DNA from: Candidatus Aenigmatarchaeota archaeon
GTDB taxonomy: Archaea > Aenigmatarchaeota > Aenigmatarchaeia > CG10238-14
Direction of reading: 5' to 3'
Assembly: GCA_014728985.1 (NCBI GenBank)
Contig: WJKS01000066.1
Coordinates: 1-32,897, forward strand
DNA length: 32,897 nucleotides
Shown: piece after piece, positions 30,607 to 32,897 of the stretch
Position numbering within the stretch: the stretch's first letter is position 1
Layout of the letters: each line of letters starts with the position of its first letter
Translations under genes and position numbers: made by a program
Notes under the pieces: generated by a model
Databases searched by the model: none
Told to the model about the DNA's origin: nothing
What the model saw: only the letters and a program-made list of their open reading frames with translations

Positions 30607-30842
30607 TATTCACCACTACTCCTTTTGGTTTTCGGGGTATATGCGCCTCCAGTCAATTTGGACCCACATCCTTTGCATTTCCATATACCGGCAGCCACCC
30701 TTTTAAGTTTCATTTTTTTACAGACAGGACATTGATGTTTTTTCTTCTGTTCTTTTTCTATCTTCCCAAGCAGTACTTTGGCCCTTCTTCCATATCTTGG
30801 ACCAAATCTTCCTGTTGTTCCGACCTTCTTTGTCCTTCCCAT
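30606..30842 (-). CDS. rpl37ae: Ribosomal protein eL43 (L37Ae)
   Basis: 78 residues. [22 protein letters not shown] is the conserved start, followed by the zinc ribbon [22 protein letters not shown] and GGAYTP near the end, all diagnostic of eL43. Large ribosomal subunit protein. It is 5 bp after pdcd5 and shares one base with rpoP. Confidence -1.
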   Translation of the reverse strand: MGRTKKVGTTGRFGPRYGRRAKVLLGKIEKEQKKKHQCPVCKKMKLKRVAAGIWKCKGCGSKLTGGAYTPKTKRSSGE

Positions 30843-30847
30843 TTAAA

Positions 30848-31117
30848 TCATCTTATTATTTTGAATTTATTCTTTTTGTTGGTCAATAAATTTAACAGTT
30901 CTTTTAGTTGTTTATCATCAATCATTTGTTTAATTTCACCAGACTGATATAATTGGACCAGATAGAGTTCCAATTGGTTTGCTAACTCTGGTTTCACAAG
31001 CTTTATTCTTCCCATCCTTTGTATAGCATCTTTGGTTAATATCTTCCTTACTATAGTCTTTTTCATTTGCTCGATTTCTTGCATTTTTTCTAATTCTTCA
31101 GGTGTCATTTCAGTCAT
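30848..31117 (-). CDS. PDCD5/TFAR19-family DNA-binding protein
   Basis: 89 residues, helical. ILTKDAIQRMGRIKLVKPELANQLE is the signature of the PDCD5 family, followed by LVQLYQSGEIKQMIDDKQLKELL. Archaeal members are small, basic three-helix proteins often encoded beside rps19e, as here (4-bp overlap). Their exact role (DNA binding or ribosome-linked) is unsettled. Confidence -1.
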   Translation of the reverse strand: MTEMTPEELEKMQEIEQMKKTIVRKILTKDAIQRMGRIKLVKPELANQLELYLVQLYQSGEIKQMIDDKQLKELLNLLTNKKNKFKIIR

Positions 31118-31539
31118 TTCTTAACCTCAGAGACTACCTCTTTAACAAACTTTCTCCCTTGCTCTGTTAAGACCCTACCTCTCTTCAGACCCTTATTTTT
31201 GGTTTCAACCAATCCAGCTGATTCTAGTTGCTGAAGTATCTTTCTTATGTGGTTTCCTCCCGCTCTCCTGAATCTTTCTGGTTTGTGACCCCGTTCTTTC
31301 CTACCTCCATATTCTGTTCTTAATCTTGATACACCTAGATAGGGACTTATTTCTAGTTTTCTAATTATAGATGCTGCACGGGTATACCACCAATCCTTTT
31401 TATGCGGTGGGAATTTAACATGAGACCCTGTCTTTGCAAAAATAGCCCATTCAGGTGGTTTCAACTCTTTATAACTCTTTTTCAGTTTCTCTTTGGCCAC
31501 TTCGATGAACTTAATTGGTTCGACTTCCTTGATTCGCAT
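31114..31539 (-). CDS. rps19e: Ribosomal protein eS19
   Basis: 141 residues, the usual length. PPEWAIFAKTGSHVKFPPHKKDWWYTRAASIIRKLE and the YGGRKERGHKPERFRRAGGNHIRKILQQLE winged-helix region are diagnostic. Small-subunit head protein, needed for 40S-type maturation in eukaryotes. It overlaps pdcd5 by 4 bp and follows rnp4 by 58 bp. Confidence -1.
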   Translation of the reverse strand: MRIKEVEPIKFIEVAKEKLKKSYKELKPPEWAIFAKTGSHVKFPPHKKDWWYTRAASIIRKLEISPYLGVSRLRTEYGGRKERGHKPERFRRAGGNHIRKILQQLESAGLVETKNKGLKRGRVLTEQGRKFVKEVVSEVKK

Positions 31540-31597
31540 ATTAACACAACTTTCAAATCTTAGTATATTAATGTTTATATTTGTTTTACATTCTTAA

Positions 31598-31918
31598 CTA
31601 TTTGGGTATTTTCTTTTTTTCTCCGCAGTTTAGACATTTAACAACCTTTAATTCAGGTAGTTTATCGCTGGTTATTTTGGCAGTTTTACCTATATATAAT
31701 AATGTATTGCATTTTTTACAAAAAGATCTTTTTCTCTCCTTGGATAATCTTATATTATATCTTAATCCTATTTTTCTGGCCAATTCCACATATCTCCTTG
31801 ACCTTTTTGGATATTTTTTTAACTCTTTCTTAGCAAGTTCAAAAAGTATATCTATCCTTTCTTTTGCTATTTTTAATTGCCACTTAGGTTTTTTTGACCT
31901 TCTCCTCATTTTCTTCAC
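31598..31918 (-). CDS. rnp4: Ribonuclease P protein component 4 (Rpr2/Rpp21)
   Basis: 106 residues. Basic N-terminal helices (ERIDILFELAKKELKKYPKRSRRYVELARKI) precede a zinc ribbon with SFCKKCNTLLYIG and VKCLNCGEKKKIP. This is the Rpp21 layout; it pairs with Rpp29 and helps the RNase P RNA cleave pre-tRNA 5' leaders. First gene of the minus-strand operon. The start may be 31918 or the Met three codons further in. Confidence -1.
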   Translation of the reverse strand: MKKMRRRSKKPKWQLKIAKERIDILFELAKKELKKYPKRSRRYVELARKIGLRYNIRLSKERKRSFCKKCNTLLYIGKTAKITSDKLPELKVVKCLNCGEKKKIPK

Positions 31919-32056
31919 TCTAAAATATGTATTTTTAAGTCTAAATTAACTTCACTTAGTTAAAATTAGTTACTACTATTGTATAGTTAAATATAGAAAA
32001 GTTTAAATACCTTTTGGATGTATTATTACTAGTTAATAGTAAATATGGGTGGATAG

Positions 32057-32897
32057 ATGAAGATGTTTAAGATATTCAGTTTAATTGTATTGTTTTTGTT
32101 AATTTTTTCAGTAGCAATTTTTGCTTGGGTTAATATTAATACTCCAGCGGATGGGGGAACTATAGTAAATAAATGTGGTGACAGTTGGGGTGCCTGTGGA
32201 CCTCATTGTTACGTTTCTGGGAATCATGCTTACTGTACTGCTCCTCCAGGGGGTAGAGTAGATAGGTACACATGCGATGGACATACATCTGAAGGCAATC
32301 CTTATGGTTATCCGGAATGTAGAAGTAATGGAGAATCATTAGGTGGAGGTACATATGGAATAACAGCAACTGGTTATAAAACTCAGCAGTTGGATGTTTA
32401 TTCTTGTTCAAGTGGCTATGATTGTCTGGTAGATTTTATTGTTTGGTATGGTCCTTATAGTAGTCCCACAACAACTACGACCACCACTACAACCAGTACA
32501 ACTACCACAACAACAATTCCACAGACATGTACTTTGGACATCTATGTATGGGATGCAGGAGATTTCACACCTTTAGATGCAAATATTTATATTGATAATA
32601 ATTTCCAAGGTTATAATGATCATTTAGCAGTTACTTTAAATGTAGGTACATATTCAGTTGAAGCAACTAAATCAGGATATAATTCTGACCAAAAAATTGT
32701 AAGTTGTTCATGTGGGCAGATAAAGAGAGTTGATCTATACTTAGATGAAATTTATATCAATCAGCCACCTGTAGCAATTGCAGGACCTGACCAGACTGTA
32801 TACGAAGGTGAATCCGTCACTCTAAACGGTTATGATTCATATGATCCAGACGGTTACATATCAGGTTACCAATGGAAAGAAGGATCAAGTATCCTAA
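32057..32897 (+). CDS. Secreted Cys-rich/PKD-like surface protein, 5' part
   Basis: Runs off the right edge and is absent from the ORF track for lack of a stop. A signal peptide (about residues 1-23) precedes a first domain of about 110 residues with many Cys (NKCGDSWGACGPHCYV, YTCDG, PECRSN, YSCSSGYDC), which are probably disulfide-bonded outside the cell. A Thr linker of some 17 residues follows, then a small beta domain (CTLDIYVWDAGD ... GTYSVEATKSGY) of the PEGA or carboxypeptidase-regulatory type. The start of a PKD/REJ-like repeat comes last (PPVAIAGPDQTVYEGESVTLNG). A GGTGG Shine-Dalgarno precedes the ATG, and TATA-like GTTTAAATACC lies near 32001-32011. Its role is likely at the cell surface; the substrate is unknown. 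Confidence -1.
   Translation, partial: MKMFKIFSLIVLFLLIFSVAIFAWVNINTPADGGTIVNKCGDSWGACGPHCYVSGNHAYCTAPPGGRVDRYTCDGHTSEGNPYGYPECRSNGESLGGGTYGITATGYKTQQLDVYSCSSGYDCLVDFIVWYGPYSSPTTTTTTTTTSTTTTTTIPQTCTLDIYVWDAGDFTPLDANIYIDNNFQGYNDHLAVTLNVGTYSVEATKSGYNSDQKIVSCSCGQIKRVDLYLDEIYINQPPVAIAGPDQTVYEGESVTLNGYDSYDPDGYISGYQWKEGSSIL

Noticed and set aside
32160-32411. 83-aa minus-strand ORF opposite the right-edge surface gene
   Set aside because: It is antisense to a secreted-protein gene with signal peptide and Cys pattern; the composition (many His/Tyr/Cys) is that of a shadow.
32467-32520. Repetitive ACC/ACA stretch as CRISPR or microsatellite
   Set aside because: It is an in-frame Thr-rich linker within a coding sequence; there are no spacers or dyad repeats.

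Overview
This window is a gene-dense, AT-rich piece of an archaeal chromosome. The evidence for Archaea is a run of archaeal/eukaryal-type information genes (aRF1, eS24, eS27, eS19, eL43, RpoP, prefoldin beta, PDCD5, the RNase P subunit Rpp21/Rpr2, UPF0147), archaeal SepF, HerA, an intron-containing tRNA, and TATA boxes placed about 26-28 nt before ATG codons, which suggests many leaderless transcripts. Small gene sizes, many lineage-specific surface proteins and a ThyA/DHFR/SHMT folate route would suit an uncultivated archaeon, possibly of the DPANN type. That placement is an inference and is not proven by the window.

Region 1 (1-11 kb) concerns the cell surface. It opens with the 3' part of a large glycoprotein-like gene (LamG-type domain plus Ig-like repeats). 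This is followed by an mntA-hepT toxin-antitoxin pair that sits between two copies of the surface gene's 3' end (51 bp identical). Next come a NEW3-like membrane-anchored protein, an orphan PqqD-like protein, a convergent winged-helix regulator, and a co-directional series of five exported or membrane-anchored beta-sandwich proteins with a MinD-type ATPase embedded among them.

Region 2 (11-19.3 kb) holds mostly single-gene units: a metallophosphoesterase, valyl-tRNA synthetase, a Nudix hydrolase, several small unknown proteins with their own TATA boxes, and the glyA ... thyA-folA group. The last three together form the complete dTMP-synthesis cycle. Region 3 (19.3-21.2 kb) has a vapBC module with a perfect 20-bp palindromic operator, two small winged-helix proteins and a membrane protein.

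Region 4 (21.2-25.5 kb) has aRF1, a Cys-rich unknown, eS24 with a long Lys/Glu tail, eS27, SpoIIM-like and MazG-like proteins, an intron-containing tRNA-Ser(CGA), a small membrane protein and tRNA-Gly(CCC). The aRF1 has both stop-codon recognition motifs, but its catalytic GGQ reads GGW. Region 5 (25.5-28.4 kb) contains a HerA-type ATPase with an elaborate C-terminus, a decayed HEPN-MNT pair, a rearrangement scar with a fragment of another gene, and tRNA-Glu(CTC).

Region 6 (28.4-31.9 kb) is a minus-strand housekeeping operon: rnp4, rps19e, pdcd5, rpl37ae, rpoP (too short for the ORF track), pfdB, UPF0147, sepF and a ThiI-like PP-loop protein. The window ends inside another large secreted protein (Cys-rich N-terminus, Thr-rich linker, PKD-like domain).

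The observations most worth checking are the GGW release factor, the toxin-antitoxin module flanked by duplicated surface-gene ends, and the MinD plus beta-sandwich surface locus.
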